A DNA stretch of 9,649 nucleotides, from positions 1 to 9,649 of the forward strand of contig CAMWTG010000087.1 in NCBI GenBank assembly GCA_947177115.1, in the 5' to 3' direction. Source of the stretch: an uncultured Clostridia bacterium (GTDB taxonomy: Bacteria; Bacillota; Clostridia; Oscillospirales; Oscillospiraceae). Positions 1 through 5,672 of this stretch are shown here, piece by piece. Numbering within the stretch: the stretch's first letter is position 1; each line of letters begins with the position of its first letter. Position numbers and translations under genes: made by a program. Under the pieces are notes generated by a model. It did not search any database. It saw only the letters and a list, made by a program, of their open reading frames with translations, and was not told the origin of the DNA.

Positions 1-866
1 TTTGTGTACACGGCGAACAGCTCCACATCCAGATTGACCTTGCTCAGGTCCCGCTCATCCTCGGCGCTGTGGTTGGCCCCGAAGCGGATGGAGTCGCCGA
101 AGTCGTTGATGGACAGCCCCGGCATCACCGTATCCAGGTCAATGATGCACAGCCCCTCGCCGGTCTCCCGGTCCAGGAGGACGTTGTTGAGCTTGGTGTC
201 GTTATGGGTGACCCGCAGGGGCAGGACGCCGTCCCGCAGGGCCTGCAGGGCGGCGGAGCAGTCCTTTTCCCGCTCCAGCATGAACTCGATCTCCGCCCGG
301 CACTCCGCCGCGCGGCCCAGCTTATCCGCCGCCGCTGCGGCTTTCAGCTTGGCCAGGCGGTCCTCGGTGTCGTGAAAATGGGGGATGGTCTCATGGAGGG
401 TCTGGGCGGGATAGCCCTGCAGCAGCCGCTGGAAATGGCCGAAGGCCCGGCCGGAGGCAGCGAACAGCTCCGGCGTCTCCGCCGTCTGGTAGCAGACCGT
501 ATCCTCCACAAAGGGGTACACCCTCCAGGCCCCGCCGTTGCTGTCGGTAAAGTAGGGCTCCCCGTTCCGGGGCCGGATGACCTGCATGGCCTCCCGCTCC
601 CGGTCGCCGCCGTTTTTCTCCACCTCCCGGCCCAGGTACTCGGTCACGCCGATGATGTTCTCCATCAGCTGGTCAGGCCGCTTGAAAGCGGCGGCGCTCA
701 TCCGCTGGAGGATGAACCGCCGGCAGCACGCGTCCTCGGGTTGGGTGTGGACCACAAAGGTGTCGTTGATATGTCCCTGGCCGAACCGGATGGCACCCAC
801 CACGGCCGCGCCGAAATCAAAAGCTCCCAGGGCTTCGTTCAAATATGCTTCCGCTTTTGCCGCCAT
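1..866 (-). CDS. Sugar 1-kinase, NahK-like phosphotransferase (3' end outside window)
   Basis: Partial gene: 288 residues are visible from the ATG at 866 and the frame is open to the window edge. It belongs to the aminoglycoside-phosphotransferase/choline-kinase fold. The N-terminal FGQGHINDTF (residues 28-37) looks like the nucleotide loop of N-acetylhexosamine 1-kinases (NahK/LnpB). The Brenner-type catalytic loop HNDTKLNNVL is at 221-230 with D223 as likely base, and the metal-binding IIDLDTVMPG is at 241-250. NahK proteins are about 360 residues, so roughly 70 are missing. Predicted role: cytoplasmic ATP-dependent phosphorylation of a hexose or N-acetylhexosamine at C1. The start codon shares its A with the upstream gene's TAA (TAATG), with GGAGG just before it, so translation is probably coupled. 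The family is clear; the exact sugar is inferred. Antibiotic phosphorylation is unlikely given the neighbour. Confidence 0.85.
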   Translation of the reverse strand, partial: MAAKAEAYLNEALGAFDFGAAVVGAIRFGQGHINDTFVVHTQPEDACCRRFILQRMSAAAFKRPDQLMENIIGVTEYLGREVEKNGGDREREAMQVIRPRNGEPYFTDSNGGAWRVYPFVEDTVCYQTAETPELFAASGRAFGHFQRLLQGYPAQTLHETIPHFHDTEDRLAKLKAAAAADKLGRAAECRAEIEFMLEREKDCSAALQALRDGVLPLRVTHNDTKLNNVLLDRETGEGLCIIDLDTVMPGLSINDFGDSIRFGANHSAEDERDLSKVNLDVELFAVYT

Positions 867-1792
867 TACTTTTCCTCCCACAGCCGGTCGGGATAGAGCC
901 CCGATGCCGTCTTTTCCCGAATCGCCGCCTCCACCGTGGGTTTATCCTCACGGTAGGTGACCCCGTACCATTTGTCCGCGCTGCGCAGCACCTTCACCCG
1001 GGCCTTGCCCTCATCGATGAGCCAGCTGACCACGGTGGGCAGAAAATACTCCGCCTTGGCGGGATTCTCCGCCAGGGCCTTGTCCAGGAACCGGGGGAAC
1101 CGGGCCCAGGCCTCGTCCAGGAAACTGCGGTTGAAGCCCCACATGTTCATGGATACGATGGTATCCCCGGGCAGCTCCGTCCAGGTCTTCCCGTCGTCCT
1201 CGGTGTAGCGGGGGGGCTCGCCCTTCTCGATCTTGGTGCGCTCGGTGACCTGGGTGAGATAGTGATCCGCCGTCTCCTCGCAGACGCCCCGGGCCACGGT
1301 GCCGTTCTCCGTTACGGTGTTCTTCAGCAGATAGCCCACCATGGCGTACTCGTACAGGCTGCCGTCCGGATGGTCGCTGAGATAGCCGAATATCTCCTTG
1401 AATGCCTCCGGGCCGTAATAATCGTCCGCGTTGATGACGGCAAAGGGCCCGTCCACCACATGCCGGGCGGCCAGAGCCGCCTGGGCGGTGCCCCAGGGCT
1501 TGGTCCGCTCCGCCGGAACGGCGTAGCCCTCCGGCAGGTCTTCCTTCAGCTGGTAGACGTACTTCACATCCATGGACTTCTCCAGACGGGCGCCCACCAG
1601 CGATTTGAAGTCCTCCTCGATCTCGGGCTTGATGACAAACACCACCGTCTCGAAACCCGCCCGGCGGGCATCGTAGATAGAGTAGTCCAGGATCACCTGG
1701 CGATGGTTCCCCACGGGATCCAGCTGCTTGAGCCCGCCGTAGCGGCTGCCCATACCGGCGGCCATGATGACTAAAACAGGTTTTTTGTTCAT
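866..1792 (-). CDS. Sugar-1-phosphate nucleotidyltransferase
   Basis: A 308-residue NTP-transferase (GT-A-like Rossmann) protein. It shows the nucleotide-binding signature AAGMGSRYGGLKQ at residues 11-23, KPWGTAQA at 98-105 and the metal/sugar-contact motif NADDYYG at 121-127. Such enzymes join a sugar-1-phosphate to an NTP, giving an NDP-sugar and pyrophosphate. The directly overlapping downstream gene encodes a sugar 1-kinase that would supply the substrate, so the pair probably makes UDP-HexNAc or UDP-hexose from free sugar; the sugar and nucleotide are inferred. I chose the ATG at 1792 because GAGGAA lies five to six bases before it and the conserved MNKKPVLVIMAAG begins there. An in-frame start at 1867 would add 25 unconserved residues and overlap the candidate promoter. 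The AraC regulator lies 92 bases upstream on the same strand. Confidence 0.9.
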   Translation of the reverse strand: MNKKPVLVIMAAGMGSRYGGLKQLDPVGNHRQVILDYSIYDARRAGFETVVFVIKPEIEEDFKSLVGARLEKSMDVKYVYQLKEDLPEGYAVPAERTKPWGTAQAALAARHVVDGPFAVINADDYYGPEAFKEIFGYLSDHPDGSLYEYAMVGYLLKNTVTENGTVARGVCEETADHYLTQVTERTKIEKGEPPRYTEDDGKTWTELPGDTIVSMNMWGFNRSFLDEAWARFPRFLDKALAENPAKAEYFLPTVVSWLIDEGKARVKVLRSADKWYGVTYREDKPTVEAAIREKTASGLYPDRLWEEK

Positions 1793-1846
1793 ATTTCCTC
1801 TTCTCCTTCTGTTTGAGGGCTTCTCCCTCTGCTGTATGCTTCTTTT

Positions 1847-1875
1847 ATTGTAGACGCAGGAGGACAAAATGGGAA
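1847..1875 (-). promoter_or_regulatory. Candidate sigma-A promoter for the nucleotidyltransferase-kinase pair
   Basis: Reading leftwards, TTCCCA (1875-1870) and TACAAT (1852-1847) are separated by 17 bases. The -10 matches consensus at five of six positions and the -35 at four of six. It lies in the 92-base gap between the AraC gene and the nucleotidyltransferase start, leaving a leader of about 50 bases. A weak -35 would suit activator control. Read-through from the AraC gene is an alternative. Confidence 0.42.
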
Positions 1876-1877
1876 TA

Positions 1878-1908
1878 GACGATCCTATCCATTATTTGCA
1901 TGATCGTC
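1878..1908. promoter_or_regulatory. Inverted repeat GACGATC-N17-GATCGTC upstream of the -35
   Basis: GACGATC at 1878-1884 is the exact reverse complement of GATCGTC at 1902-1908. The repeat straddles the AraC stop codon (TAG, 1887-1885) and ends just upstream of the candidate -35 of the next gene. It could be an operator or a weak 3' hairpin of the regulator mRNA. No U-run follows on the minus strand, so a classical terminator is unlikely. A chance 7-bp repeat is possible. Confidence 0.28.
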
Positions 1909-2793
1909 CGGATATATCCCGCTGAGCTCCGACAGCATTTTCACACTGCGGGCATACTCGCTGGGGGACATGCCCGTGGCCTGGCGGAAACGGCGGGAAA
2001 AATAGTGGAGGGACTGGAACCCCAGCCGGGCGGCGATCTGGGTAAAGTTCAGCCTCCCCTCACGGATCAGCCTCTGGGCCGCCTGGATCTTCCGCCCGGC
2101 GAAGTATTCCATGACGCCGCCGCCGGTGCGGGCGTGAAATAGTTTTTGCAGCTGGCTGCGGCCCACCAAATTGTCCTGACAGATCTCCTCCAGAGTCAGC
2201 TGCCGGTCCAGACGGGTCTCCAGATAGGCCGTCACCTGGGCGAAAGCATTGCCGCCGTCCCGGAGGGGGGCCTCCCGGCGGATGGGGGCGGTCTGACGGC
2301 GGATGAGACGGATCAGCAGTTCCTCCAGGGCGGCGCACAGCAGCTGCTCCCCGCCAAAGGGGGCGTGCTCCCGGCGCTCCAGGACAGCGGCGTAGGGATC
2401 GTTGAGGGGTGTGGAGAAGGCCGCGGCGCTTTCCGCCACGATGCGGGCCAGGAGAACGCGCTCCTCCTCGCCGGTCTCCATCGTCAGGCCCCGGAAAGCC
2501 TCCATCTCCGGAGCATCGCAGCGAAAACTCACTACCACCAGGTCCGGAGGCGTTCCCAGGTCAGCGAAAGCGTGAAACTCCCCGGGGGCGTGGAAGATCA
2601 GCTGCCCCCGGCGCAGGCGGCTGGTCTGCTCCCCGGCCTGGACCCGGATCTCTCCCTTGTCCACGTACAGCAGTTCCCAGAAATTGTGGCGCTCTCCGGG
2701 GAAGATGCAGCCGGCAGTATATTCAAAATAATGTACGGTGTAGATCTCCCGCACCTGCAGGAGCCTGCGGGGGACCAGAGGCTGATAGTTCAT
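1885..2793 (-). CDS. AraC-family transcriptional regulator
   Basis: A 302-residue, two-domain AraC/XylS regulator. The N-terminal half (about residues 15-110) is a cupin-like sensor domain with the typical HNFWELLYVDKGEI stretch and APGEFHAF. The C-terminal 100 residues hold two helix-turn-helix motifs: LTLEEICQDNLVGRSQLQKL in the first, and FTQIAARLGFQSLHYFSRRF followed by the family signature TGMSPSEYARS in the second. Length and layout are normal. The ATG at 2793 has GGGAGG seven bases upstream. By position it probably controls the two sugar-activation genes that follow on the same strand, sensing a sugar or derivative; this is inference. Its promoter carries a small palindrome and its ribosome binding site lies in a potential hairpin, so self-limited expression is plausible. 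Confidence 0.94.
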   Translation of the reverse strand: MNYQPLVPRRLLQVREIYTVHYFEYTAGCIFPGERHNFWELLYVDKGEIRVQAGEQTSRLRRGQLIFHAPGEFHAFADLGTPPDLVVVSFRCDAPEMEAFRGLTMETGEEERVLLARIVAESAAAFSTPLNDPYAAVLERREHAPFGGEQLLCAALEELLIRLIRRQTAPIRREAPLRDGGNAFAQVTAYLETRLDRQLTLEEICQDNLVGRSQLQKLFHARTGGGVMEYFAGRKIQAAQRLIREGRLNFTQIAARLGFQSLHYFSRRFRQATGMSPSEYARSVKMLSELSGIYPDDHANNG

Positions 2794-2800
2794 GACGGGA

Positions 2801-2813
2801 CCTCCCAGGGAGG
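2801..2813 (-). promoter_or_regulatory. Hairpin masking the AraC gene's ribosome binding site
   Basis: On the minus strand CCTCCCTGGGAGG is a near-perfect hairpin (CCTCC-CTG-GGAGG) and its right arm is the Shine-Dalgarno sequence, seven bases before the ATG at 2793. The predicted leader is only about 26 bases, so this hairpin would make up half of it. GGGA can also pair with the TCCC just downstream. Either fold would lower translation of the regulator. Confidence 0.45.
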
Positions 2814-2825
2814 ATTGTGGCTTTC

Positions 2826-2854
2826 ATTATAAATGGTTTTTGCATTTTGTGCAA
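2826..2854 (-). promoter_or_regulatory. Sigma-A promoter of the AraC-family gene
   Basis: TTGCAC (2854-2849) is separated by exactly 17 bases from a perfect TATAAT (2831-2826), reading leftwards. Transcription should start near 2819, about 26 bases before the start codon. The region is AT-rich, unlike the surrounding genes. The -35 matches only the TTG half of consensus. Confidence 0.68.
2840..2854. promoter_or_regulatory. Palindrome TTGCA-N5-TGCAA over the -35 of the AraC promoter
   Basis: TTGCA (2840-2844) and TGCAA (2850-2854) form a perfect five-base inverted repeat with a five-base spacer. It covers the -35 hexamer and part of the spacer. This is a suitable place for repression, including autorepression, but a short palindrome could arise by chance. 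Confidence 0.28.
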
Positions 2855-2864
2855 CTTTAAAAAC

Positions 2865-3031
2865 AAAGAAACTGTATTCTCAGGCGTTGAACGCCGTCCG
2901 GACGGGTCCTTTCGTGCCGTTCCTCATTACATTTTTTGGAATGCATCCAGTGTTCCTGCAAAAATTTGTCTTGACCGGAGCGAAAATCCTTCGCCCATCC
3001 GGCATCCCCAGTCTATGAATACAGTTTCTTT
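2865..3031. repeat. MITE-like element with 15-bp perfect terminal inverted repeats
   Basis: AAAGAAACTGTATTC at 2865-2879 is the exact reverse complement of GAATACAGTTTCTTT at 3017-3031, bounding 167 bases with no credible coding content. Its outer parts match the compact palindrome at 5604-5649 in opposite orientation: 28 of 31 bases on the left, including GGCGTTGAACGCC, and 17 of 18 on the right. No target-site duplication is evident outside the repeats. Two dispersed related copies support a repeat family. Whether it was moved by a transposase or acts as a REP-like extragenic palindrome cannot be decided from the sequence. Confidence 0.8.
2899..3010. other. 112-base segment interrupting the palindromic repeat, flanked by GTC direct repeats
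   Basis: Aligned with the compact copy at 5604-5649, this element is continuous up to GTC (2896-2898) and resumes at GTC (3011-3013). The compact copy has a single GTC at that place. The segment's margins carry an imperfect inverted repeat, CCGGACGGG (2898-2906) against CCCATCCGG (2994-3002), matching at eight of nine positions. This is compatible with an insertion with a 3-bp target duplication, or with the compact form being a deletion of a longer element. No protein-coding signal is seen. Confidence 0.5.
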
Positions 3032-3064
3032 ATACAGCGATCTTCGGAATTCCTGCCAGCGGCC

Positions 3065-3141
3065 TGTAGGGGCGGGTATCACTTACCTGCTCTGCGGCAT
3101 GCACCGCGTTATCACGCGGGCGGACGATATTTGCCCCTACA
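3065..3141. repeat. Second, unrelated MITE-like element (TGTAGGGGC ends)
   Basis: TGTAGGGGC at 3065-3073 is the exact reverse complement of GCCCCTACA at 3133-3141. Extended inward, the two ends match at 13 of 16 positions. The 77-base body has smaller hairpins, GCGG-CATGCA-CCGC and CGCGT-TATC-ACGCG, so the whole unit can fold into a branched structure. No coding capacity is seen. From general familiarity, repeats starting TGTAGGGGC are common in Oscillospiraceae genomes; only one copy is present here. Confidence 0.7.
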
Positions 3142-3221
3142 AGATGTCCTGCGTTTTGTTGATTACGATAGATTCTTTCCGAAAAAGCGCCACCGGAACG
3201 GACAAAGCAGAATTTCTTTTC

Positions 3222-3250
3222 TTGACACAAAGGGCGTTGACCTGTAATAT
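3222..3250 (+). promoter_or_regulatory. Sigma-A promoter of cysE-cysS
   Basis: A perfect TTGACA (3222-3227) is separated by 17 bases from TAATAT (3245-3250), which is directly preceded by TG. TATAGT at 3248-3253 is an alternative -10 with a long 20-base spacer. Transcription would start near 3257, leaving an unusually long leader of about 138 bases before cysE. Confidence 0.75.
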
Positions 3251-3256
3251 AGTGAA

Positions 3257-3394
3257 ATAGCGCCGCTGAGCCGAGGAGAAGCGCCGTCCGGCGGCGTTTA
3301 TGACCGGCATGCGGCTCCGGCCGGCGTATGTTCGAGAAAATCTGCCCTTTGCGCCCGGAGGCGCGGGGGCAAACGAAGCAATCGAGGACTACCC
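3257..3394 (+). promoter_or_regulatory. Long GC-rich structured 5' leader of cysE-cysS, class unknown
   Basis: The leader can form GAGCCG (3268-3273) with CGGCTC (3312-3317), enclosing a small CGCC/GGCG hairpin near 3282-3293. It can also form CCGGC (3304-3308) with GCCGG (3319-3323), which crosses the first pairing and so excludes it. A third stem, TTTGC (3348-3352) with GCAAA (3369-3373), lies just before the GAGG at 3384-3387 that precedes the ATG. No U-run follows any stem, so a terminator-type switch is not evident. No T-box hallmark (GGTGG/ACCGCG-type box) is present. It may be a translational regulator or simply GC-rich sequence. Confidence 0.4.
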
Positions 3395-4042
3395 ATGTTG
3401 ATAGAGACCCTGAAAGCCTACCAGAAGCGGGACCCCGCCGCGAGAGGGAAATTGGAGATTTTCCTTTTGTACGCCGGCGTCCACGCCATCATTTACTACC
3501 GCATTGCCCACTGGCTCCACCGCCATCAACTCTGTTTTCTGGCCCGATGTATTTCCCAGTGGGCCCGGTTCTGGACCGGTATTGAGATCCATCCCGGGGC
3601 TGCCATTGGAAGAAGGCTGGTCATCGACCACGGCACCGGCATCGTCATTGGCGAGACCACCGAGATCGGAGATGATGTCCTGCTTTACCAGGGCGTTACG
3701 CTGGGCGGCACCGGGAAGGATGTGGGCAAGCGCCACCCTACTCTGGGCAACAACGTCCTGGTGGGTTCCGGCGCCCGTGTCCTGGGCCCCATTACGATCC
3801 ATGACAATGCCCGCATCGCCGCCGGCGCGGTGGTGCTGCAGGATGTGCCCGCCAACGCCACCGCTGTGGGCGTCCCCGCCCAGATCGTCCGGGTCAATGG
3901 CGAAAAAGTCCGCCGCTACGCCGATGAGGTGGACCAGACCGATGTGGTCAACCCCACCCTGCAGAAGATCGATGCCCTGACGCGCCGGGTGGAGGAGCTG
4001 GAGAAAAAACTGCAAGAGGCTGAAAATAAAAATCCTGACTGA
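3395..4042 (+). CDS. cysE: Serine O-acetyltransferase
   Basis: This 215-residue enzyme makes O-acetyl-L-serine from L-serine and acetyl-CoA, the committing step of cysteine synthesis in the cytoplasm. Residues 62-166 are a left-handed beta-helix of hexapeptide repeats. Catalytic positions are recognisable by comparison with E. coli CysE: H79 in IDHGTGIVIGE (E. coli H158), H114 in KRHPTLG (H193) and E64 in IEIHPGA where E. coli has D143. The substitution is usual in Gram-positive CysE. It is the short Gram-positive form, lacking most of the E. coli N-terminal domain. Residues about 187-212 form a charged, coiled-coil-like tail that could mediate oligomerisation. The start at 3395 follows GAGG at eight bases' distance. 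cysS follows after 14 bases, so the two are co-transcribed from the promoter at 3222. Confidence 0.97.
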   Translation: MLIETLKAYQKRDPAARGKLEIFLLYAGVHAIIYYRIAHWLHRHQLCFLARCISQWARFWTGIEIHPGAAIGRRLVIDHGTGIVIGETTEIGDDVLLYQGVTLGGTGKDVGKRHPTLGNNVLVGSGARVLGPITIHDNARIAAGAVVLQDVPANATAVGVPAQIVRVNGEKVRRYADEVDQTDVVNPTLQKIDALTRRVEELEKKLQEAENKNPD

Positions 4043-4056
4043 AGGAGACCATCAAT

Positions 4057-5517
4057 ATGTATCTGTACAATTCCGCCACCCATCGCAAGGAGGAGTTTGT
4101 CCCCAACCATCCGGACATCGTGAAAATGTACACCTGCGGCCCTACCGTTTACCACTTCGCCCATATCGGCAATCTGCGCAGTTACATTATGGAGGATGTG
4201 CTGGAGAAGTTCCTGCGCTATGAGGGCTACCATGTCAAGCGGGTCATGAACATTACCGATGTGGGCCATCTTTCCTCCGATGCCGACACCGGCGAGGATA
4301 AGATGCTCAAGGGTGCGAAGCGGGAGCATAAGTCCGTCATGGATATCGCCCGCTTTTATACGGATGCCTTTTTTGCCGACTGCGCCAAACTGAACATCAA
4401 GCGTCCCGATGTGGTGGAGCCTGCCACCAATTGCATCGATGCGTATATCAAGCTCATTACCCGGCTCATCGATACCGGCTACGCCTACCGGGCCGGCGGA
4501 AACGTCTACTTTGATACCAGCAAGCTGGACCGCTACTATATCTTCAACGACCACGATGCCGAGGACCTGGCCGTAGGCGTCCGGGAGGGCGTGGAAGAGG
4601 ACGCCAACAAGCGCAACAAAAATGATTTTGTCCTCTGGTTCACCCAGTCCAAATTTGAAGATCAGGCCCTCAAATGGGACTCTCCCTGGGGTGTGGGCTA
4701 TCCTGGATGGCATATTGAGTGCTCCGCGATCTCCATGAAGCACTTAGGCGAGGACTTGGACATCCATTGCGGCGGCATTGACAATGCCTTCCCGCATCAT
4801 ACCAACGAGATTGCCCAGAGTGAGGCGTATCTGGGCCACAAGTGGTGCAATTTCTGGATGCATGTATTGCACCTGAACGCCGGCTCCGGCAAGATGAGTA
4901 AGAGCAAGGGGGAATTTCTGACCGTTTCCCTCCTGGAGGAGAAGGGGTACGACCCGCTGGCTTACCGCCTGTTCTGTCTTCAGAGCCACTACCGCAAGAA
5001 TCTGGTCTTCACCTGGGAGAATCTGGACAACGCCCAGGGCGCCTACAACAAGCTGATTGCCCGCATTGCCGCCCTGGACCCGGCGGATGGAGAAATCGAC
5101 CAGGAGGTTTTTGCCGCCCAGAAGGAGAAATTCCGTAAGGCCATGGGTAATGACCTGAATACCTCGCTCGGTATCACCGCTCTTTATGATGCCCTTAAGG
5201 TGCAGACCGATGATGCCACCAAGCTGGCCCTTCTGGCGGACTTTGACCGGGTCTTGAGTCTGAGCCTGCTGGACAAGGCCGCCGCCAAGCGGGAGGAAAT
5301 GGCTATGGTATTAAAAGCGGAGATTGCCGCTGGCGGAGAGTTTTTGATCAAAAACGCCAAGGGGCGGGTCACTCCTGAAATTTCCGCGCTGCTGTCTCGC
5401 CGGGACAATGCCAAAAAGGCTAAGAACTATGCGGAGGCCGACCGGATCCGCGAGGAGCTGAAGGCGCTGGGAATTGAATTCAAGGATGTTCCCGGCGGTG
5501 TTGAGCTGCTTGGATAA
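4057..5517 (+). CDS. cysS: Cysteinyl-tRNA synthetase
   Basis: This 486-residue class I aminoacyl-tRNA synthetase charges tRNA-Cys. The HIGH motif is HIGN (36-39) and the KMSKS loop is intact at 279-283. All four zinc ligands that select cysteine are present: C27, C222, H247 and E251, matching E. coli C28, C209, H234 and E238. The C-terminal part (about 330-480) is the helical DALR-type anticodon region, ending in the ALGIEFKDVPGGVELL typical of the family. Length is normal and nothing is disrupted. GAAGGAG lies about nine bases before the ATG, and only 14 bases separate it from cysE. The cysE-cysS pair is also adjacent in Bacillus subtilis and links cysteine synthesis with its use in translation. 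A strong terminator closes the unit. Confidence 0.99.
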   Translation: MYLYNSATHRKEEFVPNHPDIVKMYTCGPTVYHFAHIGNLRSYIMEDVLEKFLRYEGYHVKRVMNITDVGHLSSDADTGEDKMLKGAKREHKSVMDIARFYTDAFFADCAKLNIKRPDVVEPATNCIDAYIKLITRLIDTGYAYRAGGNVYFDTSKLDRYYIFNDHDAEDLAVGVREGVEEDANKRNKNDFVLWFTQSKFEDQALKWDSPWGVGYPGWHIECSAISMKHLGEDLDIHCGGIDNAFPHHTNEIAQSEAYLGHKWCNFWMHVLHLNAGSGKMSKSKGEFLTVSLLEEKGYDPLAYRLFCLQSHYRKNLVFTWENLDNAQGAYNKLIARIAALDPADGEIDQEVFAAQKEKFRKAMGNDLNTSLGITALYDALKVQTDDATKLALLADFDRVLSLSLLDKAAAKREEMAMVLKAEIAAGGEFLIKNAKGRVTPEISALLSRRDNAKKAKNYAEADRIREELKALGIEFKDVPGGVELLG

Positions 5518-5523
5518 AATAGC

Positions 5524-5571
5524 GAAGCCGCCCGGCCTGTATTCAGGTTGGGCGGTTCCTCTTGCTTTTTT
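5524..5571 (+). terminator. Intrinsic terminator of cysE-cysS
   Basis: Seven bases after the cysS stop, an arm beginning GAAGCCGCCCGG (5524) pairs with an arm ending GGGCGGTTC (5558). The stem has about 15 pairs including two G-U pairs, one bulged G and a TATT loop. It is followed by CTCTTGC and a run of six T (5566-5571). The loop region contains CTGTATTCAGG, resembling the repeat words at 2872 and 5608. Confidence 0.9.
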
Positions 5572-5590
5572 CCCGCAAACGTCCTACAAT
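5562..5590 (+). promoter_or_regulatory. Candidate promoter of the first MATE gene, overlapping the cysS terminator tail
   Basis: TTGCTT (5562-5567) and TACAAT (5585-5590) are separated by 17 bases. The -35 lies within the U-tract of the preceding terminator. Transcription would start near 5597, immediately before the palindromic repeat. The -10 is good; the -35 matches consensus only in TTG. Confidence 0.52.
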
Positions 5591-5603
5591 AGAGACAATG
5601 TAA

Positions 5604-5649
5604 GAAGCTGTATTCATAGACGGCGTTCAACGCCTGTGAATATAGCTTC
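5604..5649. repeat. Compact 46-base palindromic repeat in the MATE leader
   Basis: The left arm starting GAAGCTGTATTCATAG (5604) pairs with the right arm ending TGAATATAGCTTC (5649). The tip is GGCGTT-C-AACGCC (5622-5634), and there are only two G-U pairs and a three-base bulge. It is closely related to the outer parts of the element at 2865-3031, in inverted orientation. It occupies most of the predicted 76-base 5' leader of the following transporter gene and ends 23 bases before its ATG. Confidence 0.85.
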
Positions 5650-5672
5650 CAAAAGACAGGCGGAGATATGAC

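Noticed and set aside
69..1774. Long open frames on the plus strand (69-896 and 845-1774) opposite the kinase and nucleotidyltransferase
   Set aside because: They are antisense shadows produced by high-GC codon bias. They show low-complexity composition, no recognisable domains and no ribosome binding sites, while the minus-strand frames carry clear family motifs.
1793..1867. Upstream in-frame start for the nucleotidyltransferase
   Set aside because: The 25 added residues are unlike the family and overlap the candidate -10; the conserved fold begins at the ATG at 1792.
2817..3260. Small open frames across the divergent spacer
   Set aside because: They run through the two inverted-repeat elements and the promoters. 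They lack ribosome binding sites, and the shared peptide-like match with the 5604-5649 region comes from repeated DNA, not protein conservation.
3257..3394. T-box riboswitch for tRNA-Cys
   Set aside because: No T-box sequence, no antiterminator/terminator pair and too short a leader.
5598..5603. Start-stop mini-ORF ATGTAA in the MATE leader
   Set aside because: It has no ribosome binding site and lies at the predicted transcription start, so chance is the simplest explanation.
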